The position numbers were made by a program, and so were the translations under genes. Shown here piece after piece: positions 7,890-17,930 of a DNA stretch of 64,000 bases. Below the pieces are notes generated by a model. That model was given only the letters and a program-made list of their open reading frames with translations, made no database searches and was not told where the DNA came from. The stretch comes from Cellulomonas cellasea (GTDB taxonomy: Bacteria > Actinomycetota > Actinomycetes > Actinomycetales > Cellulomonadaceae), in the NCBI RefSeq assembly GCF_006538745.1, contig NZ_BJLR01000041.1, positions 1 through 64,000 on the forward strand, in the 5' to 3' direction. Each line of letters starts with the position of its first letter. The stretch's first letter is position 1.

Positions 7890-8633
7890 TCAGTACCGCT
7901 GGGCGTACCGCGTCGGGCTCTCGCCGAACATCGCGCGGAAGTCCCGGGTCAGGTGCGCCTGGTCCGCGTACCCGAGCTCGTCGGCGAGCGCGGCCCACCG
8001 CACCTGCGCGCCGGCGTCGAGGCGCTCGGTGACCTCGCGGAGCCGGTGCAGGCGGATGACCCACTTGGGCCCGGCGCCGACGTACTCGGCGAACAGGCGC
8101 TGCACGTGCCGCGTGCTGAGCGACAGGTGCGCGGCGAGGTCGCGGACGGTCGTCAGCCCGGGATCGGTCGCGACGGCCGCCACCGCGTCGGCGGCGAGGG
8201 CCGAGCGCGGGTCGGGCGCCGGCAGGACCGACCGCAGGAACCCCGCCAGCGCGTCGGCGTGCCGCACGTCGGGGACGTCCCGGTGCAGGACGTCGGCCGC
8301 GTCGACCGTGGTGTCCGTGAGGGTCGAGACCGCGCGGCCGAGCAGCGGCCGGAACCAGCCGGGCCGGAACGCGACGCCGAGCACCGAGCCGCGGCCCTCC
8401 AGGGTCCGGTGCTGGTGCGTGGTCGCGATGCCCGTGACGGTCGCTCGCCCGGACCGGAACGTGAGGTGCACGTTCGGGGTGGGGACCACGAGCTGCCGGT
8501 ACGGCTCGGCGTAGTCCCAGGTGACGGCCCAGAAGCGCTCGACCCACGGCGCGAGGTCCGCCGGCACGGGCGGGAGCTCGTGCCGCTGGTGCGTCCGCCA
8601 CGCACCGCCGACCTCGCGCGCGTCCCTGGTCAC
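7890..8633 (-). CDS. AraC-family transcriptional regulator
   Basis: A 247-residue regulator. The C-terminal 100 residues hold the double helix-turn-helix of AraC proteins (TTVRDLAAHLSLSTRHVQRL and WAALADELGYADQAHLTRDF, then SPTRYAQRY). The N-terminal half (about residues 15-130) has the DUF6597/AraC-associated pattern (PYRQLVVPTPNVHLTF; GVAFRPGWFRPLLG), a sensory domain of unknown ligand. I prefer the GTG at 8633 because a TACGCT element lies 7 nt upstream; the ATG at 8654, 7 codons longer, has no SD. Divergent from the TIGR03086 gene, which may be its target. Confidence 0.88.
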   Translation of the reverse strand: MTRDAREVGGAWRTHQRHELPPVPADLAPWVERFWAVTWDYAEPYRQLVVPTPNVHLTFRSGRATVTGIATTHQHRTLEGRGSVLGVAFRPGWFRPLLGRAVSTLTDTTVDAADVLHRDVPDVRHADALAGFLRSVLPAPDPRSALAADAVAAVATDPGLTTVRDLAAHLSLSTRHVQRLFAEYVGAGPKWVIRLHRLREVTERLDAGAQVRWAALADELGYADQAHLTRDFRAMFGESPTRYAQRY

Positions 8634-8640
8634 GGCGTCG

Positions 8641-8646
8641 AGCGTA
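8641..8646 (-). promoter_or_regulatory. -10 element of a leaderless promoter (araC-type gene)
   Basis: Minus-strand TACGCT, 7 nt, then GTG at 8633. This element decides the start against the upstream ATG at 8654. Confidence 0.5.
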
Positions 8647-8696
8647 GGTCGCATTCGTTCAAGACGGCACGGCACGCGACCTGGTGGGCTGGGGTC

Positions 8697-9287
8697 ATGT
8701 CGAACCCCGATCTCCTCGCCCGCGCCGCGGAGCCGCTGCTGCGGCTCGTCCCGACCGTCCCAGCCGACCGGCTCGGCGCTCCGACGCCGTGCAGCGCGTG
8801 GGACGTGCGCGCCCTCGTCGAGCACCTGCTGCTCTGGGCGCCGGCCCTGGAGGCGGCCGGGCGCAAGGCGGCCGCACCGGCCGCGTCCGCGACCGTGGCC
8901 GACCTGCCGCCGGGCGGCTGGGCGGACGAGCTCGTTGCGCGCGTCCGCCGGGCCGTCGACGCGTGGAGCCGCCCGGACGCGTGGGAGGGCGACACCGCGC
9001 TCGACGGCTACACGCTCCCGGCGGGCGTCGTGGGCGGGATGCTCGTGGGTGAGCTCGTCGTGCACGGGTGGGACCTCGCGCGCGCGACCGGGCACCGGGT
9101 GGACTGGGACGACGACGTCCTGACGTACCTGCACGGCGAGGTGGCCTACAGCGCGCAGACCGGGCGCGAGATGGGCGTGTACGGCCCCGAGCGGACCGTC
9201 CCGGCATCGGCCTCGGTCCTCGACCGCACGCTCGCCCTCACCGGTCGCGACCCGGCGTGGATCCCCGCGGCGGTCAGTACGTCGTGA
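8697..9287 (+). CDS. TIGR03086 family metal-binding protein (DinB/maleylpyruvate isomerase-like fold)
   Basis: A 196-residue protein of the actinobacterial TIGR03086 group, four-helix DinB-like proteins thought to bind a metal and in some relatives use mycothiol. Visible family motifs are PTPCSAWDVRALVEHLLLW (residues about 26-44, with the helix His), VVGGMLVGELVVHGWDLARATG (about 104-125) and the C-terminal YGPERTVPASASVLDRTLAL segment. No specific reaction can be assigned. The ATG at 8697 is preceded by only a weak GGTGGG-like SD. Its 3' end overlaps the convergent pflA gene by 14 bp. Confidence 0.82.
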   Translation: MSNPDLLARAAEPLLRLVPTVPADRLGAPTPCSAWDVRALVEHLLLWAPALEAAGRKAAAPAASATVADLPPGGWADELVARVRRAVDAWSRPDAWEGDTALDGYTLPAGVVGGMLVGELVVHGWDLARATGHRVDWDDDVLTYLHGEVAYSAQTGREMGVYGPERTVPASASVLDRTLALTGRDPAWIPAAVSTS

Positions 9288-10167
9288 GGCCCTGGGCGCG
9301 GAACTGCTCGCGCACGCGGGCGACCAGCTCGGGCGACGGCGCCGGGGTCTCGTCGAGCTCGTAGCGCATCCCCAGGGCGTCCCACTTGTCGCGGCCCATC
9401 TGGTGGAAGGGCAGGACCTCGACGCGGGTGACCGTCGAGAGGCTCGCGACGTACGCGGCGACCCTCTCGACGTTCTCGACGTCGTCGGTCAGACCGGGAA
9501 CGAGCACGAACCGGACCCAGATCTCGGTGCCGCGGGCGGCCAGGCGGCAGCCGAAGTCGAGCGTCGGGGCCAGCTCGCGGCCCGTGACCCGCTTGTACGT
9601 CTCCTCGTCGCCCGACTTCACGTCGAGCAGCACGAGGTCGAGGTCGTCGAGCATCGCGTCGGTGCAGTGGGCCCCGAGGTACCCGGACGTGTCGATCGCC
9701 GTGTGGATGCCGAGCTCCTTCGCGCCGCGCAGGACGCGGGCGACGAACGCCGGCTGCATGAGCGGCTCGCCGCCGGAGATCGTCAGCCCGCCGCCCGTGA
9801 CCTCGAAGATCGGGCGGTAGCGGCGGATCCGGCCCAGGAGCTCGTCGGCGGTGATCGGCTCGCCGCGGCGCATCTCCATGGTGTCGGGGTTGTGGCAGTA
9901 GAGGCACCGCAGCGGGCAGCCCGACAGGAACGTGGTCAGCCGCGTCCCCGGGCCGTCGACCGCGGTGACGAGCTCCCACGAGTGCAGCGAGCCGAGCTCC
10001 CCGGCCCGCATCTGCGCGAACCGCTCGACGCGGTCCGCCTCGCTCACGTCGAGCCCCGCGGTCCCGGCGGTCGACCGGTGGTTCGAGCCGCCCACGAGCG
10101 GCACGCCGAGCTCGACGACCGGGGCACCGACCTCGTCGGCCTCACGCTGTGCGGCTGTCGCGTTCAT
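9274..10167 (-). CDS. pflA: Pyruvate formate-lyase activating enzyme (radical SAM)
   Basis: A 297-residue radical SAM enzyme that uses a [4Fe-4S] cluster and S-adenosylmethionine to place the glycyl radical on PflB under anoxic conditions. The cluster motif CxxxCxxC is seen in SGCPLRCLYCHNPD, followed by GGGLTISGGEPLMQP and LLDVKSGDEETYKRVTG, all typical of PflA. About 55 residues precede the core, somewhat longer than E. coli PflA. The ATG at 10167 has a GGAGCC-type SD; longer upstream readings are non-conserved. It lies 133 nt downstream of pflB on the same strand; the gap contains a hairpin at 10247-10277. Confidence 0.95.
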   Translation of the reverse strand: MNATAAQREADEVGAPVVELGVPLVGGSNHRSTAGTAGLDVSEADRVERFAQMRAGELGSLHSWELVTAVDGPGTRLTTFLSGCPLRCLYCHNPDTMEMRRGEPITADELLGRIRRYRPIFEVTGGGLTISGGEPLMQPAFVARVLRGAKELGIHTAIDTSGYLGAHCTDAMLDDLDLVLLDVKSGDEETYKRVTGRELAPTLDFGCRLAARGTEIWVRFVLVPGLTDDVENVERVAAYVASLSTVTRVEVLPFHQMGRDKWDALGMRYELDETPAPSPELVARVREQFRAQGLTTY

Positions 10168-10210
10168 GGCCGGCTCCTGTCGGTGTCGCGGGGGTGTCGT
10201 GCGGGGTCCT

Positions 10211-10234
10211 GCCGTGCTGCCGTGCTGCCGTGTG
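10211..10234. repeat. Short tandem 8-mer repeat in the pflB-pflA gap
   Basis: GCCGTGCT occurs twice in a row followed by GCCGTGTG. It lies between pflB and pflA, outside coding sequence. A slippage-prone stretch; no function is evident. Confidence 0.6.
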
Positions 10235-10246
10235 CCCCCGGCGGAC

Positions 10247-10277
10247 CGTGCCGAGCGCCGCACGGGCGCCCGGCACG
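10247..10277 (-). terminator. Intercistronic hairpin between pflB and pflA
   Basis: Arms 10247-10259 and 10265-10277 pair over 13 positions with one mismatch (7 + 5 bp). It begins 24 nt after the pflB stop on the transcribed strand. It may partly terminate transcription or protect the pflB mRNA end, giving more PflB than activase. Confidence 0.5.
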
Positions 10278-10300
10278 GCCGTTCCCCGGGGGTACGGGGG

Positions 10301-12580
10301 TCAGAGTCCGCCGTGGAAGGTCCGCGAGAGCACGTCGAGCTGCTGCTCCCGGGTCAGGCGGACGAAGTTCACGGCGTAGCCGGAGACCCGGATGGTCAGC
10401 TGCGGGTACTTCTCCGGGTGCTCCATGGCGTCCTCGAGCGTGTCGCGGTTGAGGACGTTGATGTTGACGTGGAACCCGGCCGAGACCGTGTACCCGTCGA
10501 GCAGGCCGACCAGGTTCGCGACCTGCTCGTCCTTGGTCCGGCCGAGGCCCGAGGGCACGACCGTCGAGGTCAGGGAGATGCCGTCCATCGCCTCGGAGTA
10601 CGGCAGCTTGGCGACCGAGAGCGCCGAGGCGAGCATCCCGTGCGAGTCGCGACCGTTCATCGGGTTGGCCCCGGGGGCGAACGGCTCGCCCAGGCGGCGG
10701 CCGTCCGGGGTGTTGCCCGTCGACTTGCCGTAGACGACGTTCGAGGTGATGGTCAGCACCGACTGCGTGTGCAGCGAGCTCCGGTAGGTCTTCTGCGCGC
10801 GGATCTTCTCCATGAAGTCGCGCACGATCTCGACCGCGATGTCGTCGGCACGGTCGTCGTCGTTGCCGTACGTCGGGAAGTCGCCCTCCGTGACGTAGTC
10901 GACGACCAGGCCGGTCTCGTCGCGCACCGGGCGCACCGTGGCGTACTTGATCGCCGACAGCGAGTCCGCCACGACCGACAGGCCCGCGATGCCGCACGCC
11001 ATGGTCCGCAGGATCGACCGGTCGTGCAGCGCCATCTCCAGGCGCTCGTAGGCGTACTTGTCGTGCATGTAGTGCACGCAGTTGAGCGCGTCGACGTACG
11101 TCTCGGCGAGCCAGTCCATCAGGCTGTCGAAGCGCGCCCGGACGTCGTCGTAGTCGAGCACGTCGCCGTCGACCGGCGCGGTGACCGGGGCGACCTGCTT
11201 GCCGCTGACCTCGTCGCGCCCGCCGTTGATCGAGTAGAGCAGCGACTTCGCGACGTTCACGCGGGCGCCGAAGAACTGCATCTGCTTGCCGACCCGCATC
11301 GCGGAGACGCAGCAGGCGATCGCGGAGTCGTCGCCCCACGCGCCGCGGATGAGCTCGTCGGACTCGTACTGGATCGCGGACGTGTCGATCGAGACCTGCG
11401 CGCAGAACGCCTTGAACCCGGCCGGCAGGCGGTTGCTCCACAGCACCGTGAGGTTCGGCTCGGGGGCCGGGCCCAGGTTGTAGAGGGTCTGCAGGAACCG
11501 GAACGAGTTCTTCGTGACGAGCGGGCGCCCGTCCTCGCCGATGCCGCCGATCGACTCGGTGACCCACGTCGGGTCGCCCGAGAACAGCGCGTCGTACTCC
11601 GGCGTGCGCAGGAAGCGCACGATGCGGAGCTTGATGACGAGGTCGTCGATCAGCTCCTGCGCCTCGGACTCGGTGATGCGGCCGGCCTCGAGGTCGCGCT
11701 GGAGGTACACGTCGAGGAACGTCGAGGTGCGGCCCAGCGACATCGCGGCGCCGTTCTGCTCCTTGACCGCGCCGAGGTAGGCGAAGTAGAGCCACTGCAC
11801 GGCCTCGCGGGCGGTGGCGGCGGGGCGCGAGATGTCGTAGCCGTAGGAGGCGGCCATGACCTTGAGCTCGGTGAGCGCGCGGATCTGCTCCGCGTTCTCC
11901 TCGCGGTCGCGGATGACGTCCTCGACCGAGCGCTCCATGTCGAGCTCGTGACGCTCGATCTTCTTCGCGGCGATCAGGCCGTCGACCCCGTAGAGCGCGA
12001 CGCGGCGGTAGTCGCCGATGATGCGGCCGCGGCCGTACGCGTCGGGCAGGCCCGTGATGATGTGGCTCGAGCGCGCGGCCCGGACGTTCGGCGGGTACAC
12101 GTCGAAGACGCCGGCGTTGTGCGTCTTGCGGTACTCGGTGAAGATCCGCTTGATGTCCTGCGGGATGTCGAAGCCGTACGTCGTCAGCGACGTCTCGACC
12201 ATGCGCCAGCCGCCGTTGGGGATCATCGCGCGCTTGAGCGGTGCGTCCGTCTGCAGGCCGACGACGAGCTCGTTGTCCTGGTCGATGTAGCCGGCCGGGT
12301 GCGACGTGATCGAGCCGGGCGTCGTGTTGTCGATGTCGTAGACGCCGCGCTCGCGCTCGGCGGGGAACATCTCGCTCAGGCGGGCCCAGATCCCGGTGGT
12401 GCGCTCGGTCGGTCCGGCGAGGAACGACGCGTCGCCCGTGTACGGGGTGTAGTTGCGCTGAATGAAGTCCCGGACGTCGACGCCGTCCGTCCAGGGGCCG
12501 GTGACGAAGCCCTGCCAGGGGCCGGTCTCGTTCTCCGGTCCGTCGATGGTGGAGGGTCCTGGTACGGCGGTGGTGGTCAT
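10301..12580 (-). CDS. pflB: Formate C-acetyltransferase (pyruvate formate-lyase)
   Basis: A 759-residue glycyl-radical enzyme converting pyruvate and CoA to acetyl-CoA and formate in anaerobic fermentation. The adjacent catalytic cysteines Cys423-Cys424 are in [23 protein letters not shown] (given here as its parts AIACCVSAM and [10 protein letters not shown]), and the radical Gly734 is in [10 protein letters not shown]. Length and Gly position equal those of the E. coli enzyme. The ATG at 12580 has a clean SD (AAGGAG) 7-8 nt upstream, so this gene is translated from a leader, unlike many neighbours. A DevR-like dyad lies at 12645-12658. Downstream is pflA. Confidence 0.97.
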   Translation of the reverse strand: MTTTAVPGPSTIDGPENETGPWQGFVTGPWTDGVDVRDFIQRNYTPYTGDASFLAGPTERTTGIWARLSEMFPAERERGVYDIDNTTPGSITSHPAGYIDQDNELVVGLQTDAPLKRAMIPNGGWRMVETSLTTYGFDIPQDIKRIFTEYRKTHNAGVFDVYPPNVRAARSSHIITGLPDAYGRGRIIGDYRRVALYGVDGLIAAKKIERHELDMERSVEDVIRDREENAEQIRALTELKVMAASYGYDISRPAATAREAVQWLYFAYLGAVKEQNGAAMSLGRTSTFLDVYLQRDLEAGRITESEAQELIDDLVIKLRIVRFLRTPEYDALFSGDPTWVTESIGGIGEDGRPLVTKNSFRFLQTLYNLGPAPEPNLTVLWSNRLPAGFKAFCAQVSIDTSAIQYESDELIRGAWGDDSAIACCVSAMRVGKQMQFFGARVNVAKSLLYSINGGRDEVSGKQVAPVTAPVDGDVLDYDDVRARFDSLMDWLAETYVDALNCVHYMHDKYAYERLEMALHDRSILRTMACGIAGLSVVADSLSAIKYATVRPVRDETGLVVDYVTEGDFPTYGNDDDRADDIAVEIVRDFMEKIRAQKTYRSSLHTQSVLTITSNVVYGKSTGNTPDGRRLGEPFAPGANPMNGRDSHGMLASALSVAKLPYSEAMDGISLTSTVVPSGLGRTKDEQVANLVGLLDGYTVSAGFHVNINVLNRDTLEDAMEHPEKYPQLTIRVSGYAVNFVRLTREQQLDVLSRTFHGGL

Positions 12581-12644
12581 CTCGGCACTCCTTGGTGTGC
12601 GTCTCGTTACCTGCGACGCTACGCACGAAGTGATGGGATGACTC

Positions 12645-12658
12645 GGGACCTTCGGCCC
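12645..12658. promoter_or_regulatory. DevR/NarL-like dyad upstream of pflB
   Basis: GGGACCTTCGGCCC, 65 nt upstream of the pflB ATG. It matches 11 of 14 positions of the known mycobacterial DosR/DevR core GGGACTWWAGTCCC, and a similar site occurs upstream of nirB. A hypoxia-responsive activator site is the likely reading; no devR gene is in the window. Confidence 0.55.
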
Positions 12659-12729
12659 CACCTCCGTGTGTCCCAGGTCACCGCGCCGGTCGGCCCCCGC
12701 CCGGGTCCCCGCGCCACGGAGGCGGACGG

Positions 12730-12770
12730 ACGACGGCCCCGACCGCGTCGTGGCAGGTCGGGGCCGTCGT
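12730..12770 (-). terminator. Strong 15-bp hairpin downstream of the dxs region
   Basis: Perfect 15-bp stem (12730-12744 with 12756-12770), 11-nt loop, no T tract. It lies 392 nt after the dxs stop, so if it is a terminator it suggests that transcription continues well past dxs, through the unexplained 12771-13161 stretch. Confidence 0.7.
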
Positions 12771-12833
12771 CTCGTGACCAGAGGTCTGTCCAGCAGCGTT
12801 CTCGTCCTCGCCCACCGCGCCCGCTTGTCCTCT

Positions 12834-13046
12834 TCACGCGCGGCCTGAACCGCCCCCGGCCTGTTGGGGGCTGTCGATGACGTGCCACCTGGTCGGCGTC
12901 CGGACACCCCTCACGAGGGGCGCGTGCTCCACCACCAGGACGGTCCGCGCGCCGGGAGTGCTGGTACCCCGGCGTGGACCGCTGAACTGCGGCGCTGCGG
13001 CTCTCGCCGCGCGCACCCCCTCCATCGACGAGCCGGGGTCGCTCAT
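12834..13046 (-). CDS. Doubtful 70-residue hypothetical protein
   Basis: An open frame on the strand of dxs, between dxs and the 12730-12770 hairpin. The product is basic and rich in Arg/Gly/Pro, with a hydrophobic patch ([16 protein letters not shown]) and no recognisable domain. No good SD is seen before the ATG at 13046. It is listed because the transcript from dxs appears to extend this far and nothing else explains the region; it may be non-coding. Confidence 0.2.
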   Translation of the reverse strand: MSDPGSSMEGVRAARAAAPQFSGPRRGTSTPGARTVLVVEHAPLVRGVRTPTRWHVIDSPQQAGGGSGRA

Positions 13047-13120
13047 GAGGGAAACGACGGGCGTGTTCTCCCGGGAGCCGTCGTGGGCCCAGCGGCGGCG
13101 TCAGCAGCGCGCCGCGGCCC

Positions 13121-13173
13121 CGGTCAGGCGTCCGCGGCGTCACCAGCCGCCGCGGCTGCGGTCAGGCGTCCGC
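13121..13173. repeat. 15-bp direct repeat at the dxs 3' end
   Basis: CGGTCAGGCGTCCGC occurs at 13121-13135 and again at 13159-13173, where it contains the dxs stop codon (13162-13164). The 38-bp period looks like a small local duplication of the gene end. Confidence 0.7.
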
Positions 13174-15048
13174 CGCGGCGAGCGCGCCGAGCACGTCGGC
13201 CGCGAGGTCCTCGGGCCGCAGGCGCACGGCCTCGACGAGCTGGGCGATGCTCGCGTGCTCGAGGAACTGCGCAGGGATCCCCCGCGCGAGCACCGGGGTC
13301 CGGATGCCGGCCTCCGTGACCCGCTGCGCGAGCGTCGCCCCGACGCCGCCCTCGACGACGCCGTCCTCGACGCACAGCGTGAGGTCGTGCTCGCCCACGA
13401 CCTTGACGAGCGCGCTCGGCACCGGCAGGACCCAGCGCGGGTCCACGATGGTGACCTGCAGGCCCGTCGCGGCGAGCTGCTCGCCGACCTGGACGGCGGT
13501 CGTGGCCATCGAGCCGATGCCGACGACGAGGACCCGGGCGCCCGGGCCGGCGTGGCGCGCGAGCACGTCGACGCCCTCGACGGCGTCGATCGCCGGGATG
13601 TCGTCGCCCAGGGGGGTCTTCGGGTAGCGCACGACCGTCGGGGCGTCGTCGACGTCGACCGCCGCGCGCAGGGCGGAGCGCAGCGTCGCCTCGTCGCGCG
13701 GGGCCGCCAGGCGCAGGCCCGGCACGACGCGCAGCATCGCCATGTCCCACATGCCGTTGTGGCTCGCGCCGTCCTCGCCCGTGAGCCCGGCGCGGTCCAG
13801 CACGAACGTCACGCCCGCGCGGTGCAGCGCGACGTCCATGAGCACCTGGTCGAACGCCCGGTTGAGGAACGTCGCGTAGACCGCGACGACGGGGTGCAGG
13901 CCCGCGAACGCCATGCCGGCGGCCGACGTCGCGGCGTGCTGCTCGGCGATCCCGACGTCGAACGTGCGCTCGGGGAACTCCGCCTCGAACGGCGCCAGGC
14001 CGACGGGGGCGAGCATCGCCGCGGTGATCGCGACGACGTCGGGCCGGCGCCGGCCGATGCGGACCATCTCGTCGGCGAAGACCTTGGTCCAGCTGAACCG
14101 GGACGGCGCCACGGGCAGGCCGGTCTCGGGGTGGATGCGCCCGACGGCGTGGAAGCGGTCGGCGACGTCCTGCTCGGCCGGGCTGTAGCCGCGGCCCTTC
14201 TCCGTGATGACGTGCACGATGACGGGCCCGCCGAACGCCTTGGCCCGCGCGAGCGCGCGCTCGACCGCGGCGACGTCGTGCCCGTCGACCGGGCCGACGT
14301 ACTTCAGGCCGAGGTCCTCGAACATGCCCTGGGGCGCGACGACGTCCTTGATGCCCTTCTTCAGCCCGTGCAGCGCGTCGTACGCCAGCCGCCCGGGCGC
14401 GCCCGACCGGCGCAGCGTGCGCTTGCCCCACGAGAGGACCGCTTCGTAGCCGTTGGTGACGCGCAGCGTGTCGAGGTGGTGCGCGAGGCCGCCGATCGTC
14501 GGCGCGTACGAGCGCCCGTTGTCGTTGACCACGATCACGAGGCGGCGGTCGCGGCCGGCCGCGATGTTGTTCAGGGCCTCCCACGCCATGCCGCCGGTGA
14601 GCGCGCCGTCGCCGATGACCGCGACGACGTGCCGGTCGCTGCGCCCGCGCAGCTCGTGCGCCTTCGCGATGCCGTCGGCCCAGCTCAGCGCGGTCGACGC
14701 GTGGGAGTTCTCGACGACGTCGTGCGGGGACTCGGCGCGGCTCGGGTAGCCGGACATCCCGCCGCGCGTGCGCAGGTCGGAGAAGTCCTGGCGGCCCGTC
14801 AGCAGCTTGTGCACGTACGCCTGGTGGCCCGTGTCGAAGACGACCGAGTCGCGCGGGGAGTCGAAGACCCGGTGCAGCGCGATCGACAGCTCGACGACGC
14901 CGAGGTTGGGCCCCAAATGTCCGCCCGTCCGGGACACCGACGCGACGAGGAAGTCGCGGATCTCGGCCGCCAGCGCGACGAGCTCCCGCTCGCTCAGCCG
15001 GCGCAGGTCCGACGGCGAGCTGATCCGGTCCAGCAGGGCCACAGGCAC
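13162..15048 (-). CDS. dxs: 1-deoxy-D-xylulose-5-phosphate synthase
   Basis: A 628-residue thiamine-diphosphate enzyme that condenses pyruvate and glyceraldehyde 3-phosphate, the first step of the MEP isoprenoid pathway. Seen: [14 protein letters not shown] near the N terminus, the ThDP/Mg motif [18 protein letters not shown] with VVNDNGRSY, the transketolase pyrimidine domain ([18 protein letters not shown]) and a C-terminal transketolase domain ([15 protein letters not shown]). Two GTG starts are possible, 15048 and 15042; the GAGGGG SD is only 1-2 nt from the first and about 7 nt from the second, so 15042 may be the true start. Position after HRDC/DUF3000 fits the conserved order, with four metabolic genes and the pfl cluster inserted. 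Confidence 0.95.
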   Translation of the reverse strand: MPVALLDRISSPSDLRRLSERELVALAAEIRDFLVASVSRTGGHLGPNLGVVELSIALHRVFDSPRDSVVFDTGHQAYVHKLLTGRQDFSDLRTRGGMSGYPSRAESPHDVVENSHASTALSWADGIAKAHELRGRSDRHVVAVIGDGALTGGMAWEALNNIAAGRDRRLVIVVNDNGRSYAPTIGGLAHHLDTLRVTNGYEAVLSWGKRTLRRSGAPGRLAYDALHGLKKGIKDVVAPQGMFEDLGLKYVGPVDGHDVAAVERALARAKAFGGPVIVHVITEKGRGYSPAEQDVADRFHAVGRIHPETGLPVAPSRFSWTKVFADEMVRIGRRRPDVVAITAAMLAPVGLAPFEAEFPERTFDVGIAEQHAATSAAGMAFAGLHPVVAVYATFLNRAFDQVLMDVALHRAGVTFVLDRAGLTGEDGASHNGMWDMAMLRVVPGLRLAAPRDEATLRSALRAAVDVDDAPTVVRYPKTPLGDDIPAIDAVEGVDVLARHAGPGARVLVVGIGSMATTAVQVGEQLAATGLQVTIVDPRWVLPVPSALVKVVGEHDLTLCVEDGVVEGGVGATLAQRVTEAGIRTPVLARGIPAQFLEHASIAQLVEAVRLRPEDLAADVLGALAAADA

Positions 15049-15066
15049 TCCCCTCGTGCGGCGTGA

Positions 15067-16662
<1,596 letters not shown>

Positions 16663-16742
16663 CGCGCGGGCGCACCGGGGCCAGGAGCGTCGGCCCGCCG
16701 CCGTCGGCGGCACCGTCCTCGTCCGCGGCACCGGCGGGGTCG

Positions 16743-17183
16743 TCAGACGCGCCGGTACACCGTGATCAGGGTGTGGTCCTTGGTGGGGCCGGAGACGTCC
16801 CAGCGCACGCGCCACTCGTCGGGCGACACCACCGTGAAGGTGCCGGCGTAGTCGTCCGCAGCGCACGGGTGGTGCGCCGACCAGCGTCCGGGCCGCAGGT
16901 CGAGGTCGTGGAACTCCCGGCCGTCCGCGAACGTCACGCGCGCCGAGCCGTCGGCTGCGGGGTGCAGGTGCAGCGTGCGCCCCGCGGGCCCGACGACCCC
17001 GCCCCACGCGAGCTCGCCCTGCTCGGCGTGCTCGACGACCCGCGCACCGCCGGGGGCGTCGCCGGGCAGGTCCCGGAACACCGCGGTCCCGCGGAACGTG
17101 CCCGCGACGCCGGCCCGGTGGTCGACGAGCTCGCGGTCCACGTGCCAGGTCCCGAGCAGGTAGGCGACGGTGTCGTGCAGCAT
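16743..17183 (-). CDS. DUF6314 family protein
   Basis: A 146-residue soluble protein matching DUF6314 (TWHVDRELVDHRAGVAGTF near the N terminus; ELAWGGVVGPAGRTLHL; ends GPTKDHTLITVYRRV). The family has a lipocalin-like, all-beta pattern and no known function. The ATG at 17183 (M-L-H-D-T) is preferred over the GTG at 17201 because a CACGAT element lies 6 nt before it. Divergent from the NUDIX gene and convergent with guaB1. Confidence 0.75.
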   Translation of the reverse strand: MLHDTVAYLLGTWHVDRELVDHRAGVAGTFRGTAVFRDLPGDAPGGARVVEHAEQGELAWGGVVGPAGRTLHLHPAADGSARVTFADGREFHDLDLRPGRWSAHHPCAADDYAGTFTVVSPDEWRVRWDVSGPTKDHTLITVYRRV

Positions 17184-17206
17184 CGGGCCATCGTGCCGCA
17201 CCGGGC

Positions 17207-17212
17207 TAGGGT
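17207..17212 (+). promoter_or_regulatory. -10 element of a leaderless promoter (NUDIX gene)
   Basis: TAGGGT, 6 nt, then GTG at 17219. No SD is present. Confidence 0.6.
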
Positions 17213-17218
17213 CGAGCG

Positions 17219-17923
17219 GTGAGCACCTCCCGCGTCGACGAGCCGGACGGCGCCCCGCGCAGCGTCCGGGACGAGCTCGCCGCGCTGTGCACCCGCACGG
17301 ACACCTGGCCCCGCGTGCCCTGGCACCGCACGCTCGATCCCGCGACGGCGCGCCGCTCGGCCGTCCTGGTGCTGTTCGGGGTGCTCGACAGCGTCCCCGC
17401 GCACGCGCGCGCGGCGGCGGTCCCGCGGGACGTCGACGTGCTGCTCACGCGGCGCTCGGACACCGTGGGCCACCACCCCGGGCAGGTCTCCTTCCCGGGC
17501 GGCGGCATCGACCCCGGCGACGACGGCCCGGTCGGCGCGGCGTTGCGGGAGGCCCGCGAGGAGACCGGGCTCGACCCGTCCGGCGTCGAGGTGCTGGGGT
17601 CGCTCCCCGCGCTGCCCGTCGCGGTCAGCAACAACCTCGTCACCCCGGTGCTCGCGTGGTGGGCACGCCCATCCGCGGTCGCCGCCGCGGACCCCGCCGA
17701 GACGGTGCACGTGTTCCGCGTGCCCGTCGCCGACCTGCTCGACCCCGCGCTGCGCCGCACGTCGACCCTCACGCGCGGCGGGACGACGTACCGCGGACCG
17801 GCGTTCCTCGTCGACGGGCACGTCGTGTGGGGCTTCACCGCGCACGTGCTCGACGGGCTGTTCGACGCCCTGGGCTGGACGCAGCCCTGGGACGCCGCCC
17901 GGACCGTCGCGATCGCCACCTGA
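17219..17923 (+). CDS. NUDIX hydrolase, probable CoA diphosphatase
   Basis: A 234-residue NUDIX protein. The box G-x5-E-x7-REUXEEXGU is seen as GGGIDPGDDGPVGAALREAR then EETGLD (about residues 95-120). Just before it is LLTRRSDTVGHHPGQVSFPG, the UPF0035 signature of the NudL/YeaB subgroup that cleaves coenzyme A to 3',5'-ADP and phosphopantetheine. The activity is inferred from the subgroup. The GTG at 17219 follows a TAGGGT element. The next gene starts 7 nt after the stop, so both are probably co-transcribed. Confidence 0.88.
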   Translation: MSTSRVDEPDGAPRSVRDELAALCTRTDTWPRVPWHRTLDPATARRSAVLVLFGVLDSVPAHARAAAVPRDVDVLLTRRSDTVGHHPGQVSFPGGGIDPGDDGPVGAALREAREETGLDPSGVEVLGSLPALPVAVSNNLVTPVLAWWARPSAVAAADPAETVHVFRVPVADLLDPALRRTSTLTRGGTTYRGPAFLVDGHVVWGFTAHVLDGLFDALGWTQPWDAARTVAIAT

Positions 17924-17930
17924 GCCGGCC

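Larger units (their letters stand above)
12581..13161. other. Gene-poor region between pflB and dxs (581 bp)
   Basis: It holds, from left to right: the pflB leader and the DevR-like dyad; a strong 15-bp hairpin (12730-12770); two small hairpins (12852-12871 and 12907-12920); a 70-codon minus-strand open frame (12834-13046); and a 15-bp repeat of the dxs 3' end (13121-13135). I see no tRNA and no known riboswitch pattern in it. Confidence 0.7.

Noticed and set aside
8634-8654. ATG at 8654 as the start of the AraC-type gene
   Set aside because: It has no SD and would include the TACGCT -10 element inside the coding region; GTG 8633 fits the leaderless pattern of neighbouring genes. It cannot be fully excluded.
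12581-12730. ZTP (pfl-motif) riboswitch upstream of pflB
   Set aside because: The name invites a search, but I see no conserved ZTP-riboswitch helices or CCGCCUGGG-type segment; the leader has an ordinary SD and a dyad instead.
12619-13319. Overlapping open frames on both strands in the pflB-dxs gap
   Set aside because: Except for one doubtful minus-strand frame, they lack ribosome sites and recognisable domains, and several run into dxs or pflB.
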